IMG/VR virus record: IMGVR_UViG_3300025127_000082
Span: 1-40,421 of that record
Length of the DNA: 40,421 nt
Reading direction: 5' to 3' (one strand)
Source: a virus
The notes under the pieces are model-generated. The model saw only the letters and a list, made by a program, of their open reading frames with translations. It was not told the DNA's origin and searched no databases. The translations under genes were made by a program, and so were the position numbers. Below are positions 35,169 through 40,421 of this stretch, one piece after another (within the stretch, counting starts at the first letter, position 1; the number at the start of each line of letters is the position of its first letter).

Positions 35169-35178
35169 ATGCTATGAT
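35150..35178 (+). promoter_or_regulatory. Sigma70-like promoter of composite 1 (helicase operon)
   Basis: TTACAC (35150-35155), a 17-bp spacer and TATGAT (35173-35178), preceded by TGC (extended -10). The predicted start lies near 35185, leaving a leader of about 17 nt with no good ribosome binding site. The same module, with two compensating base changes in its hairpin, recurs at 39919-39953. Confidence 0.75.
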
Positions 35179-35201
35179 ATGTACATATCAATGAGTTATT
35201 C

Positions 35202-36380
35202 ATGCAACTAAGACCCCACCAAGAGCAAGCAATTAAAGCGATGATTGACAATGACAAAGGTCAGGTTATCGTTCCTACAGGTGGTGGTAAGACTATCTGT
35301 ATGATACAGGATGCCAAGAGAGAGTTTGAGAGTGAAGCAGTAAAAACTATTGTAGTTGTTGCACCTCGTATTCTATTGGCAAACCAGTTGTCAGCAGAGT
35401 TCTTAGAGTTCATCACTAATGTTAAAGTAATGCACGTTCATAGTGGAGAGACTCATCACTTCAGCACAACTAAGGTTGATGCGATCAGAGAGTTCAACTT
35501 CCATTGTGCCAATGATGGTCACAACCAGTTGATCTTCACAACATATCATTCACTACACAGAATTGCTGAGAGTAATATTGTTGTTGATACTATCTACTTT
35601 GATGAAGCACACAACTCAGTTCAGAAAAACTTTTTCCCTGCTGTTGAGCATATATCAACCAGTATCTTCACAAGAGCATACTTCTTTACTGCTACACCAA
35701 AGCACAGTTTGACACCTAGCAAAGCAGGTATGAACTTGACAAAAGTATATGGCAATGTTATTTGTCAAGTACCTGCACCCAAGTTGGTCAAGCAGGGTTA
35801 CATACTACCACCAAAGGTCGAAGTTTACAAGTCAAGAATACTTGAGAAGGATGAATTGGTTGCTGACAGAGACAACGAGCAAATGGTTGAAGCGATTGAC
35901 AATCTTGACAAAGATAAAGTATTGATATGTGCCAAGTCAACAAAACAGATTGTTGCACTTGTATCACAGACTGACTTTGTTCAACAGTTGGCAATTCGTG
36001 GTTATTCTTGGATGATGATTACATCTAAGACAGGTGCCATGATTGACGGAGAGAAGGTGGACAGAGAGACATTCTTTGATACACTTAATGAGTGGGGTAG
36101 AAACGACAAGAAGTTTGTTGTACTGCACCACAGCATACTCTCAGAAGGCATCAATGTCAATGGTCTGGAAGCAGTATTGTTTATGAGGTCTATGGATTAC
36201 ATAGGTATCAGTCAGACTATTGGTCGTGTCATTCGTAAGGGCAATGCTGACAAAGTGTTCGGACTTGTCTGCATCCCTGTCTATTCTAAAGTTGGTATCT
36301 CTACTGCTAAAAAGGTCGAAGCAGTTGTTGATGTGATATTCAATCAAGGTCAAGCGGCAACTTCAGTAATTACAAGATGA
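35202..36380 (+). CDS. SF2 DNA helicase, type III restriction Res-like (392 aa)
   Basis: The motifs are clear and in order: Q-like LRPHQEQAI at the N-terminus, Walker A VPTGGGKT (residues 24-31), motif II DEAH (134-137), motif III TATP (163-166), LSEGINV (motif V, 314-320) and QTIGRVIR (motif VI, 339-346). It is a compact two-domain SF2 helicase of the group often labelled 'type III restriction res subunit' in cyanophages, and distinct from the UvsW pattern I know. It probably acts on phage or host DNA in recombination, repair or nuclease partnership. By hand count of sampled 60-nt lines, GC is about 35-45%, above much of its surroundings. It heads an operon with a PD-(D/E)XK protein and a methyltransferase, and its stop overlaps the next start (ATGA). 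Confidence 0.9.
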   Translation: MQLRPHQEQAIKAMIDNDKGQVIVPTGGGKTICMIQDAKREFESEAVKTIVVVAPRILLANQLSAEFLEFITNVKVMHVHSGETHHFSTTKVDAIREFNFHCANDGHNQLIFTTYHSLHRIAESNIVVDTIYFDEAHNSVQKNFFPAVEHISTSIFTRAYFFTATPKHSLTPSKAGMNLTKVYGNVICQVPAPKLVKQGYILPPKVEVYKSRILEKDELVADRDNEQMVEAIDNLDKDKVLICAKSTKQIVALVSQTDFVQQLAIRGYSWMMITSKTGAMIDGEKVDRETFFDTLNEWGRNDKKFVVLHHSILSEGINVNGLEAVLFMRSMDYIGISQTIGRVIRKGNADKVFGLVCIPVYSKVGISTAKKVEAVVDVIFNQGQAATSVITR

Positions 36381-36943
36381 TTAACACACCATTTTTATCT
36401 GAATTTTACACAGTTTTTCCTGCTCCCAACGCAGATGATTTCATATCAACTATTGATAAAATGTGTGAAACTAAACAAGTTGACAATGAATTTTTTAGTT
36501 GGGGGAAGCATTGTAAGATTGACAGAATACCTGTTTTATGGAAAGACTTTTATGATTTGTACAAACCAAGTTTAGAAATTTTATCTAAAGATTTCAAAAA
36601 ACTTTTCGAGTATACAATGTATAACCCTTGGATAAATTTATATAAAAGAGGTTATTTTCAAGAGATTCATGACCATGCAGGGCATGAAATATCAAGTGTA
36701 TTCTTTGCAAATGATGGTGTTGATTTTGGTAAATTTTTTTTCATGGATAGAAATTCATGTAATTTTTCAGATGATTATGAGGATTTTATATCCTATTCAA
36801 ACACTCATGAACCAATTATAAAAAAAGGAGATATAATTTTTTTCTCAAGTCACATTCTACATGGGGTCAGTCCTCATGAGAGTGATGAGATAAGAAAAAC
36901 TGTCTCAGTAAATTTTAACATTCATTCGGTGGTAACAACATGA
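36377..36943 (+). CDS. Fifth 2OG-Fe(II) oxygenase (188 aa)
   Basis: NPWINLYKRGYFQEIHDHAGHEISSVFFAND (residues 83-113) resembles the proximal part of the PF13759-type 'putative 2OG-Fe(II) oxygenase' family (here IHDHAG, with H98/H100 as candidate ligands). The distal segment KKGDIIFFSSHILHGVSPHE (149-168) has H162, and RKTVSVNFN has R173. It is related in pattern to the gene at 32295 but lies inside the helicase operon, overlapping both neighbours by 4 nt. Its base composition is lower in GC than the helicase in sampled lines (two of three at 23-25%), which suggests separate acquisition. Substrate unknown. Confidence 0.8.
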   Translation: MINTPFLSEFYTVFPAPNADDFISTIDKMCETKQVDNEFFSWGKHCKIDRIPVLWKDFYDLYKPSLEILSKDFKKLFEYTMYNPWINLYKRGYFQEIHDHAGHEISSVFFANDGVDFGKFFFMDRNSCNFSDDYEDFISYSNTHEPIIKKGDIIFFSSHILHGVSPHESDEIRKTVSVNFNIHSVVTT

Positions 36944-37491
36944 ATTTCATTGAACAATTACAAACAAGAGTGGATTGGAATCGAGTATTTGGAGTTGTTG
37001 ACTCTTTGTATTCTGATAAAGGATTCACATCAAATGCTGATAACTTTGCAAGGGCAACTATGGTAGAGAAAGCTTTGGATAAGTTTTCAGATATTGATAG
37101 AGTTGACCAAAATGGTTATGACTTTGAGTGGGAAGACCAGAAGATTGAACTTAAGATGGGTAAGAATCTATTTTACAAAAGAAAAGACCCAAATGCAACT
37201 AAGAAGTTTAAAGTCAAATCATTTCTAAGTGAGACAAAAACTGTTGAAGATTTTAAACAAGTCAGTACATTTGATTGGTTACTTGTCATTGATCTTACAG
37301 CAAGAAGAGTTGTAGTTGTTGAAGACGCTCATGCCCGAACATTATACCAAGAAGGTGCTGATGGTGCTATGATAGAATTAAAACATGGAGATTACATTGA
37401 GTGTAATATTGGAGTTGTCAATCCGATACTACCACCAATTAATCTATCATACTTGTATCAACAAGCAGATCAACATTTCTTAAATTTTTAA
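36940..37491 (+). CDS. PD-(D/E)XK nuclease-like protein (183 aa)
   Basis: Residues 39-75 contain the nuclease core pattern: a helix with a possible supporting Glu (ATMVEKALDKF, E43), then GYDFEWEDQKIELKMGK with D61 and the E70-x-K72 pair, i.e. D-X8-ExK. The next strand pair (FDWLLVIDLTARRVVVVE, residues 109-126) fits the restriction-endonuclease core (ExK strand, then helix, then strand). Outside this core I see no family that I can name. It may be a phage recombination nuclease or a restriction-like enzyme. It follows the oxygenase by a 4-nt overlap and is one base upstream of a small membrane protein. The nuclease call is from motif reading only. Confidence 0.6.
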   Translation: MNFIEQLQTRVDWNRVFGVVDSLYSDKGFTSNADNFARATMVEKALDKFSDIDRVDQNGYDFEWEDQKIELKMGKNLFYKRKDPNATKKFKVKSFLSETKTVEDFKQVSTFDWLLVIDLTARRVVVVEDAHARTLYQEGADGAMIELKHGDYIECNIGVVNPILPPINLSYLYQQADQHFLNF

Positions 37492-37492
37492 A

Positions 37493-37711
37493 ATGAAACC
37501 ATTAGTTGTATCAAGAATCACAGGTTCAATCTTGATTATTGCAGCATATTTTGTTATACTACATGTATCAGCATTTTATGGTGCGATCATGCACGTTATT
37601 GCCGATATATGTTGTATTCCATTTTACATACAACATGAACAATGGGATGTAGTAATCATGCTTACATTTTTGATGATTATTGCAACAAGCAAAGTAGCAA
37701 TTCTATTATGA
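37493..37711 (+). CDS. Small membrane protein (72 aa, two helices)
   Basis: A 72-residue protein with hydrophobic segments at residues about 9-31 (RITGSILIIAAYFVILHVSA) and 50-70 (DVVIMLTFLMIIATSKVAIL), separated by a short Cys/His-containing loop (IMHVIADICCIPFYIQ), which could itself be partly membrane-embedded. It has no signal-peptide cleavage site. The start follows the previous stop by 1 nt, and its stop overlaps the methyltransferase ATG (ATGA). It is probably an inner-membrane protein made early in infection. I recall similar small proteins in other cyanophages with no assigned function. Confidence 0.75.
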   Translation: MKPLVVSRITGSILIIAAYFVILHVSAFYGAIMHVIADICCIPFYIQHEQWDVVIMLTFLMIIATSKVAILL

Positions 37712-38670
37712 GAGATACCATACTCTATGGGGATTGTCGAGAGACACTCAAACAATTTGATGAACAGGCAAGGACTTGCATCACATCCCCACCATATTAT
37801 GGACTTCGTGACTATGGTGGAGAAGAGAATCAAATTGGTCAGGAACAAACACCTGACGAATTTATAGATCAATTAATCACAGTATTCAAGGAGGTTCGCA
37901 ATGTGCTTAGAAATGATGGAACTTGTTGGGTTAATCTTGGCGACAGTTACTATAATTACAGACCTGGAAAAGGACAAGGATTGGTTAAACAAAGTGTCTC
38001 AAATACAAAGCAAGACCTACCAGATGTGTGTCCTCGCAGAGGAAATCGAATCGAAGGACTCAAAGAAAAAGACCTTATCGGAATCCCTTGGCAATTCGCT
38101 TTCGCAATGAGAGCAGACGGATGGTATCTCAGACAGGATATAATATGGCACAAACCAAATCCAATGCCAGAGAGTGTTAAGGACAGGTGTACGAAGTCGC
38201 ACGAGTACATATTTTTGTTTAGTAAGAATAAAAAATACTATTACGATAATGAAGCAATTAAAGAACCCGCAAAAGATTGGGGAACAAGAGATCGAACAAA
38301 AGGAAAATACCATAACGAAGGAACAGGACTACAACCACATTCGGGACTTACAAAAAGCTATCCAACAAAGAATAAACGATCTGTCTGGTCAGTAACCAAT
38401 AAACCATATCGTGAAGCACACTTTGCAACATATCCACCTGACTTAATTGAACCTTGCATATTAGCAGGGAGTGAGAAGGGAGATATAATACTTGACCCAT
38501 TCATGGGTAGTGGTACTACAGCAGCAGTCGCAAAGGCACTTGGTCGTGATTACATAGGATGTGAACTACATGAGGACTATGGTAACTTAATTCAGAAGAG
38601 AGTGCAAGAATATCAACCAGTTCAGAAAGTGGCACAAGAACCCACCATAAACATATTAGATATTATATAA
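37708..38670 (+). CDS. DNA methyltransferase, beta class (SPPY motif, 320 aa)
   Basis: The catalytic motif IV TSPPYYGLRDYG (residues 26-37) comes first and the AdoMet-binding motif I DPFMGSGTTAAVAKALGRDYIGCEL (from residue 263) last, the beta-class order of amino-methyltransferases. SPPY is typical of N4-cytosine enzymes but also occurs in N6-adenine ones, so the modified base is not decided. The middle (160-235) is the target-recognition region and is unique. I chose ATG 37708 because it overlaps the upstream stop (ATGA); an upstream in-frame start at 37642 would lie deep inside the previous gene. It would modify phage or host DNA, probably to evade restriction. It ends the helicase operon. 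Confidence 0.9.
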   Translation: MRDTILYGDCRETLKQFDEQARTCITSPPYYGLRDYGGEENQIGQEQTPDEFIDQLITVFKEVRNVLRNDGTCWVNLGDSYYNYRPGKGQGLVKQSVSNTKQDLPDVCPRRGNRIEGLKEKDLIGIPWQFAFAMRADGWYLRQDIIWHKPNPMPESVKDRCTKSHEYIFLFSKNKKYYYDNEAIKEPAKDWGTRDRTKGKYHNEGTGLQPHSGLTKSYPTKNKRSVWSVTNKPYREAHFATYPPDLIEPCILAGSEKGDIILDPFMGSGTTAAVAKALGRDYIGCELHEDYGNLIQKRVQEYQPVQKVAQEPTINILDII

Positions 38671-38692
38671 TAAGAATATACAAAGGAGGATT

Positions 38693-38830
38693 ATGAATCT
38701 TGAAGTCTCACTCTATGTAAATGGTAGAGTATTTACTGAATCAGTTATCGCAAGGAATTTTGATGAAGCAAGACAGGTTGCACTGGCAAGAAATCCAAAC
38801 GCTACAGTAGTGAGTGTCAATGCCAAGTAA
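38693..38830 (+). CDS. Small conserved hypothetical protein (45 aa)
   Basis: A 45-codon gene with a perfect AAGGAGGA ribosome binding site (38683-38690), starting 22 nt after the methyltransferase. The protein has one strand, one helix and one strand: LEVSLYVNGRVFTESVIA, RNFDEARQVALARNPNATVVSV. The ending ARNPNATVVSVNA is a pattern I recognise from many short marine phage proteins, function unknown. Its last codons overlap the next ATG. Confidence 0.8.
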   Translation: MNLEVSLYVNGRVFTESVIARNFDEARQVALARNPNATVVSVNAK

Positions 38831-39041
38831 TTATCAAAACTTTTATCCAACTACATTTCCATCTTTGTTAGACCCTAAGATTGGTCAACCAAGTGGATAT
38901 GTAACCAAAGATGGCATGTGGGCAGCAGTGCCATCAAATGGAAGAAAGTTTGCTATTGTGCATAATGGTCAGATAGTTCACTTTTCAAGAAATTTTGAAT
39001 GTGCAATGTCCTATATAAAAAAGGGATTAAAGAAAAAATGA
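38820..39041 (+). CDS. Small hypothetical protein (73 aa)
   Basis: A 73-residue basic protein. It begins MPSNYQNFYPTTFPSLLDP, then has a VTKDGMWAAVPSNGRKFAIVHNGQIVHFSRNFECAMSYIKKG block that looks like a small beta sheet plus helix. I chose ATG 38820 over GTG 38814, as it overlaps the preceding stop region. Its stop overlaps the next ATG. I do not recognise the family. Confidence 0.65.
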   Translation: MPSNYQNFYPTTFPSLLDPKIGQPSGYVTKDGMWAAVPSNGRKFAIVHNGQIVHFSRNFECAMSYIKKGLKKK

Positions 39042-39313
39042 GAGATCAGGCATCCATAGGAGAGGAAACACCCTCTGTTAAGTATCAAAGGGCATTAGAC
39101 CTTTTTACTGAATCTGTTATGAAACCAGATCACGATTTGCGTGGTTGTGCATATAATCAAGGATGTTATGAGGATTTGATGGAAATTAGAGAGCATGTTT
39201 TAGAATATCTAAAGACATTAAAAGAAGTCACATACCATACTAATCCTGATGAGAGTGACATGATAGAGACAGAGAAGTTAATAGAGACAAAACCATTGAG
39301 CAAATGGAGATAG
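39038..39313 (+). CDS. Small acidic, Cys-containing hypothetical protein (91 aa)
   Basis: A 91-residue protein that is mostly helical, with GCAYNQGCYEDLMEIREHVLEYLKTL near residues 37-62. The two Cys (CAYNQGC) are five residues apart and could form a metal or disulfide pair, but no other ligands stand out. I chose ATG 39038, which overlaps the previous stop (ATGA) and follows an A-rich GGGATTAAAG stretch; the upstream ATG at 38999 would start inside the previous gene. Function unknown. Confidence 0.65.
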   Translation: MRDQASIGEETPSVKYQRALDLFTESVMKPDHDLRGCAYNQGCYEDLMEIREHVLEYLKTLKEVTYHTNPDESDMIETEKLIETKPLSKWR

Positions 39314-39342
39314 TTGACGTAAATAATTTTTTGAGGTATCAT
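39314..39342 (+). promoter_or_regulatory. Sigma70-like promoter before the 84-aa gene
   Basis: TTGACG (39314-39319), a 17-bp spacer, TATCAT (39337-39342), starting directly after the stop at 39313 and 20 nt upstream of ATG 39363. It would allow separate transcription of the 84-aa and CP12-like genes. Confidence 0.6.
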
Positions 39343-39362
39343 AAACTTAACCGCAAATTAAA

Positions 39363-39617
39363 ATGTCTAACTACAAAAACTATTCGTTAAAACATTTAAG
39401 CGATTGTATTCAAGATTGTATTCAATCTGAAGCAAGACCACATGAAATATACGAGACAATTAGAAACACAGTTGTCGAGACAATAAACTATCACGAGATT
39501 TGTTTAAGAGATTCTAAAGATTTACTATCTTTATTATCTGGTTCGAGTGGTGGTAATTGGATTCCCACAAAAACACCTATTGAAAGACTACACGCTGAGA
39601 TTGAAAAAAATAAATAG
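39363..39617 (+). CDS. Hypothetical protein (84 aa)
   Basis: An 84-residue, mainly helical protein: KHLSDCIQDCIQSEARPHEIYETIRNTVVETINYHE, then a short linker GSSGGNWIP, then a charged C-terminal helix (PIERLHAEIEKN). Pattern SARPHEIYE.I...V and NYHE..... are recurrent in small cyanophage proteins to my recollection, without known role. A promoter lies just upstream; the CP12-like gene follows 17 nt later. Confidence 0.65.
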   Translation: MSNYKNYSLKHLSDCIQDCIQSEARPHEIYETIRNTVVETINYHEICLRDSKDLLSLLSGSSGGNWIPTKTPIERLHAEIEKNK

Positions 39618-39634
39618 TACAGGAGGTAACTATT

Positions 39635-39898
39635 ATGACAATTAAACATGATTTAGACCACGAAGTACATCTTGACCCCAAAGATGGAAAGGAACATATC
39701 AATCATGGTATGTTAGAATATAAGAAGTCAGAACTCGAAGAAGTACATGCAGATTATGAATATGCACATAAAGATGATGTGGTAGAACCAAATGATGGTA
39801 AAATTAATGATTGGCATACTCGTCATGAGGATAAACATTTAGAAATATACTGTGATAACCATCCTGACGCGTTTGAGTGCAGAGTGTACGATGATTAA
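39635..39898 (+). CDS. CP12-like protein with only the C-terminal half (87 aa)
   Basis: The last 15 residues, CDNHPDAFECRVYDD, match the C-terminus of CP12 (consensus CDENPEA.ECR.Y.D), with C73 and C82 spaced by eight residues as in CP12. CP12 is a redox-controlled, disordered linker that shuts off the Calvin cycle by binding GAPDH with its C-terminus and PRK through its N-terminal part. Here the N-terminal Cys pair and the AWD-VEEL core of CP12 are missing; residues 1-60 are instead His/Asp/Lys-rich and look disordered. Cyanophages encode CP12 and are thought to use it to redirect host carbon flux to the pentose phosphate pathway. A good AGGAGG ribosome binding site precedes the ATG. The function as a GAPDH-only binder is inferred. 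Confidence 0.7.
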   Translation: MTIKHDLDHEVHLDPKDGKEHINHGMLEYKKSELEEVHADYEYAHKDDVVEPNDGKINDWHTRHEDKHLEIYCDNHPDAFECRVYDD

Positions 39899-39918
39899 GA
39901 CACTTAAATAACTGTCAC

Positions 39919-39942
39919 ACCCTCTTGCACAGAGGGTTTTTT
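39919..39942 (+). terminator. Terminator half of terminator-promoter composite 2
   Basis: ACCCTC (39919-39924), loop TTGCACA, GAGGGT (39932-39937), then six T to 39942. It terminates the CP12-like gene 21 nt after its stop. Compared with composite 1, one C-G pair is replaced by T-A at matching stem positions. Confidence 0.85.
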
Positions 39943-39953
39943 ATTGCTATAAT
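39925..39953 (+). promoter_or_regulatory. Sigma70-like promoter of composite 2 (ArdA gene)
   Basis: TTGCAC (39925-39930) in the terminator loop, a 17-bp spacer, TATAAT (39948-39953) preceded by TGC (extended -10). The predicted start near 39960 lies just before the structured leader. Confidence 0.8.
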
Positions 39954-39962
39954 AAGTACAGG

Positions 39963-40019
39963 GAAACAAAATCATCTGCAGTCATGGATAATGCCTCTGC
40001 AGTAACTGATTTTTGTTTC
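39963..40019 (+). ncRNA. Structured 5' leader upstream of the ArdA gene
   Basis: GAAACAAAATCA (39963-39974) pairs with TGATTTTTGTTTC (40007-40019; one extra T bulges). Inside, CTGCAG (39976-39981) pairs with CTGCAG (39997-40002) around a 15-nt loop holding ATG codons at 39984 and 39991. The element begins about 3 nt after the predicted transcript start. It is long and well paired for an AT-rich leader. It is not a tRNA and does not match the glutamine-riboswitch patterns I know from cyanobacteria. A regulatory leader or small RNA is possible. Confidence 0.55.
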
Positions 40020-40151
40020 TCGCATCCAATTATCCCCTTATTCCTATGGCAAGACTTTCTACAGGACAAATGCAAGAACATACACAGGAACTTCTTGACC
40101 ACTATAATGAACTCTTTAACTGGGAGTACAACGAAATGTGTGATTTCATAG
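39984..40151 (+). CDS. Possible leader ORF (55 aa) overlapping the ArdA start
   Basis: An ATG in the loop of the leader hairpin opens a 55-codon frame (MDNASAVTDFCFSHPIIPLF...), ending with TAG at 40149-40151, about 105 nt inside the ArdA gene in another frame. It has no Shine-Dalgarno and I do not recognise the product. The first half is more protein-like than the second, where it shares DNA with ArdA. It may be a regulatory upstream ORF or a chance frame. Confidence 0.25.
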   Translation: MDNASAVTDFCFSHPIIPLFLWQDFLQDKCKNIHRNFLTTIMNSLTGSTTKCVIS

Positions 40152-40421
40152 AAAAATACGGAGAGGACGCATTTCAAACCAACTATACAAAGTATCATCA
40201 ATTAGTTGATGATTATGGACAGGCAGTAGTCGATGAGTTTGCAGAAGATTACGACATTGAGAATTTTGAGGACATGTATCAAGGTCAATATGAGAGTGGT
40301 GCAGAATTTGCAGAGCAGATATGCCAAGATTGTGGATACATCACAAGAGAACTACCATCTTGGGTTGAGATAGATTGGCAAAAAACATGGGATAATGCAC
40401 TATCCTATGATTACATAGAAA
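40046..40421 (+). CDS. ArdA-like antirestriction protein, partial (N-terminal 125 aa)
   Basis: The frame from ATG 40046 is open to the right edge. The protein is very acidic. Residues 62-125 follow the ArdA pattern: GQAVVDEFAEDYDIENFEDMY, then QGQYESGAEFAEQI, then ELPSWVEIDWQKTW and YDY. ArdA proteins mimic bent DNA and block type I restriction and modification enzymes. The start is supported by the promoter and leader upstream, although no ribosome binding site is visible. It has its own terminator-promoter unit, so it can be made early and independently. Phage ArdA homologues in marine cyanophages are, to my knowledge, present but little studied. Its C-terminus lies outside the window. Confidence 0.85.
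   Translation, partial: MARLSTGQMQEHTQELLDHYNELFNWEYNEMCDFIEKYGEDAFQTNYTKYHQLVDDYGQAVVDEFAEDYDIENFEDMYQGQYESGAEFAEQICQDCGYITRELPSWVEIDWQKTWDNALSYDYIE

Noticed and set aside
37642-37707. Upstream extension of the methyltransferase
   Set aside because: It would place the start deep inside the membrane-protein gene; ATG 37708 overlaps that stop as for the other genes of the operon and is right before the first motif.
38643-38671. Promoter before the 45-aa gene (TATAAT at 38666-38671)
   Set aside because: The -10 is good, but the 17-bp-distant -35 position reads CACCAT, and the gene has an excellent ribosome binding site within the upstream operon; not convincing.
39963-40019. tRNA or glutamine riboswitch in the ArdA leader
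   Set aside because: No cloverleaf, no TTC loop motif, and no conserved bases of the glnA or downstream-peptide RNAs that I know; the paired arms are a simple two-part hairpin.
1-40421. CRISPR arrays, insertion sequences, tRNA or rRNA genes
   Set aside because: No regularly spaced palindromic repeats, no transposase or terminal inverted repeats, and no tRNA-like cloverleaf were seen in the few gaps; the repeats found are all inside fibre genes and in frame.

Overview
The window is about 40 kb of an AT-rich genome of a T4-like myovirus, most probably a marine cyanophage. The strongest marker is a near-textbook T4 head-completion protein (gp4). Baseplate-hub genes follow in T4-like order (gp26, gp51-like, tape-measure candidates, gp27-like, gp5-like). 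Candidate late promoters match NATAAATA, the motif described for T4-like cyanophages. The cyanobacterial link rests mainly on a small protein with a CP12-type C-terminus and on the 2-oxoglutarate/Fe(II) oxygenase cluster. The host (Synechococcus or Prochlorococcus) is inferred, not shown.

Layout. Positions 1-1114 (minus strand) hold a partial tail-tube-cap candidate, a conserved hypothetical and gp4. A 33-bp divergent promoter region follows. Positions 1148-9846 (plus) are the baseplate hub and spike block: a tube-fold baseplate protein, gp26, a gp51-like protein, two paralogous hydrophobic/coiled proteins in the tape-measure position, a gp27-like hub, a gp5-like OB-fold protein without lysozyme, and a separate beta-helical spike protein. 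Positions 9846-31673 encode very large fibre and adhesin proteins: 1214, 332, 2571, 2001, 716 and 335 residues. These are built from shuffled repeat modules; two end in S74 intramolecular chaperone domains and the last is a glycine-rich, probably receptor-binding tip protein. A small gene with a sigma70-like promoter sits between the two largest fibre genes.

Positions 31724-34995 are a tightly overlapping operon with four candidate Fe(II)/2OG dioxygenases and two unknowns, ending in a strong terminator. Positions 35202-38670 are a second, translationally coupled operon behind a terminator-promoter composite: SF2 helicase, a fifth 2OG oxygenase, a PD-(D/E)XK nuclease-like protein, a two-helix membrane protein and a beta-class DNA methyltransferase. 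Positions 38693-39898 hold small early-type genes, the last being CP12-like. A second copy of the terminator-promoter composite then drives a structured leader and an ArdA-like antirestriction gene that runs off the right edge.

The left three quarters is therefore late virion morphogenesis. The right quarter is host-interaction and DNA-modification functions under sigma70-like promoters. The most interesting items are the repeated terminator-promoter composite with a compensatory base pair, the helicase/oxygenase/nuclease/membrane/methyltransferase operon, the half-CP12, and the structured leader with an overlapping ORF before ArdA.
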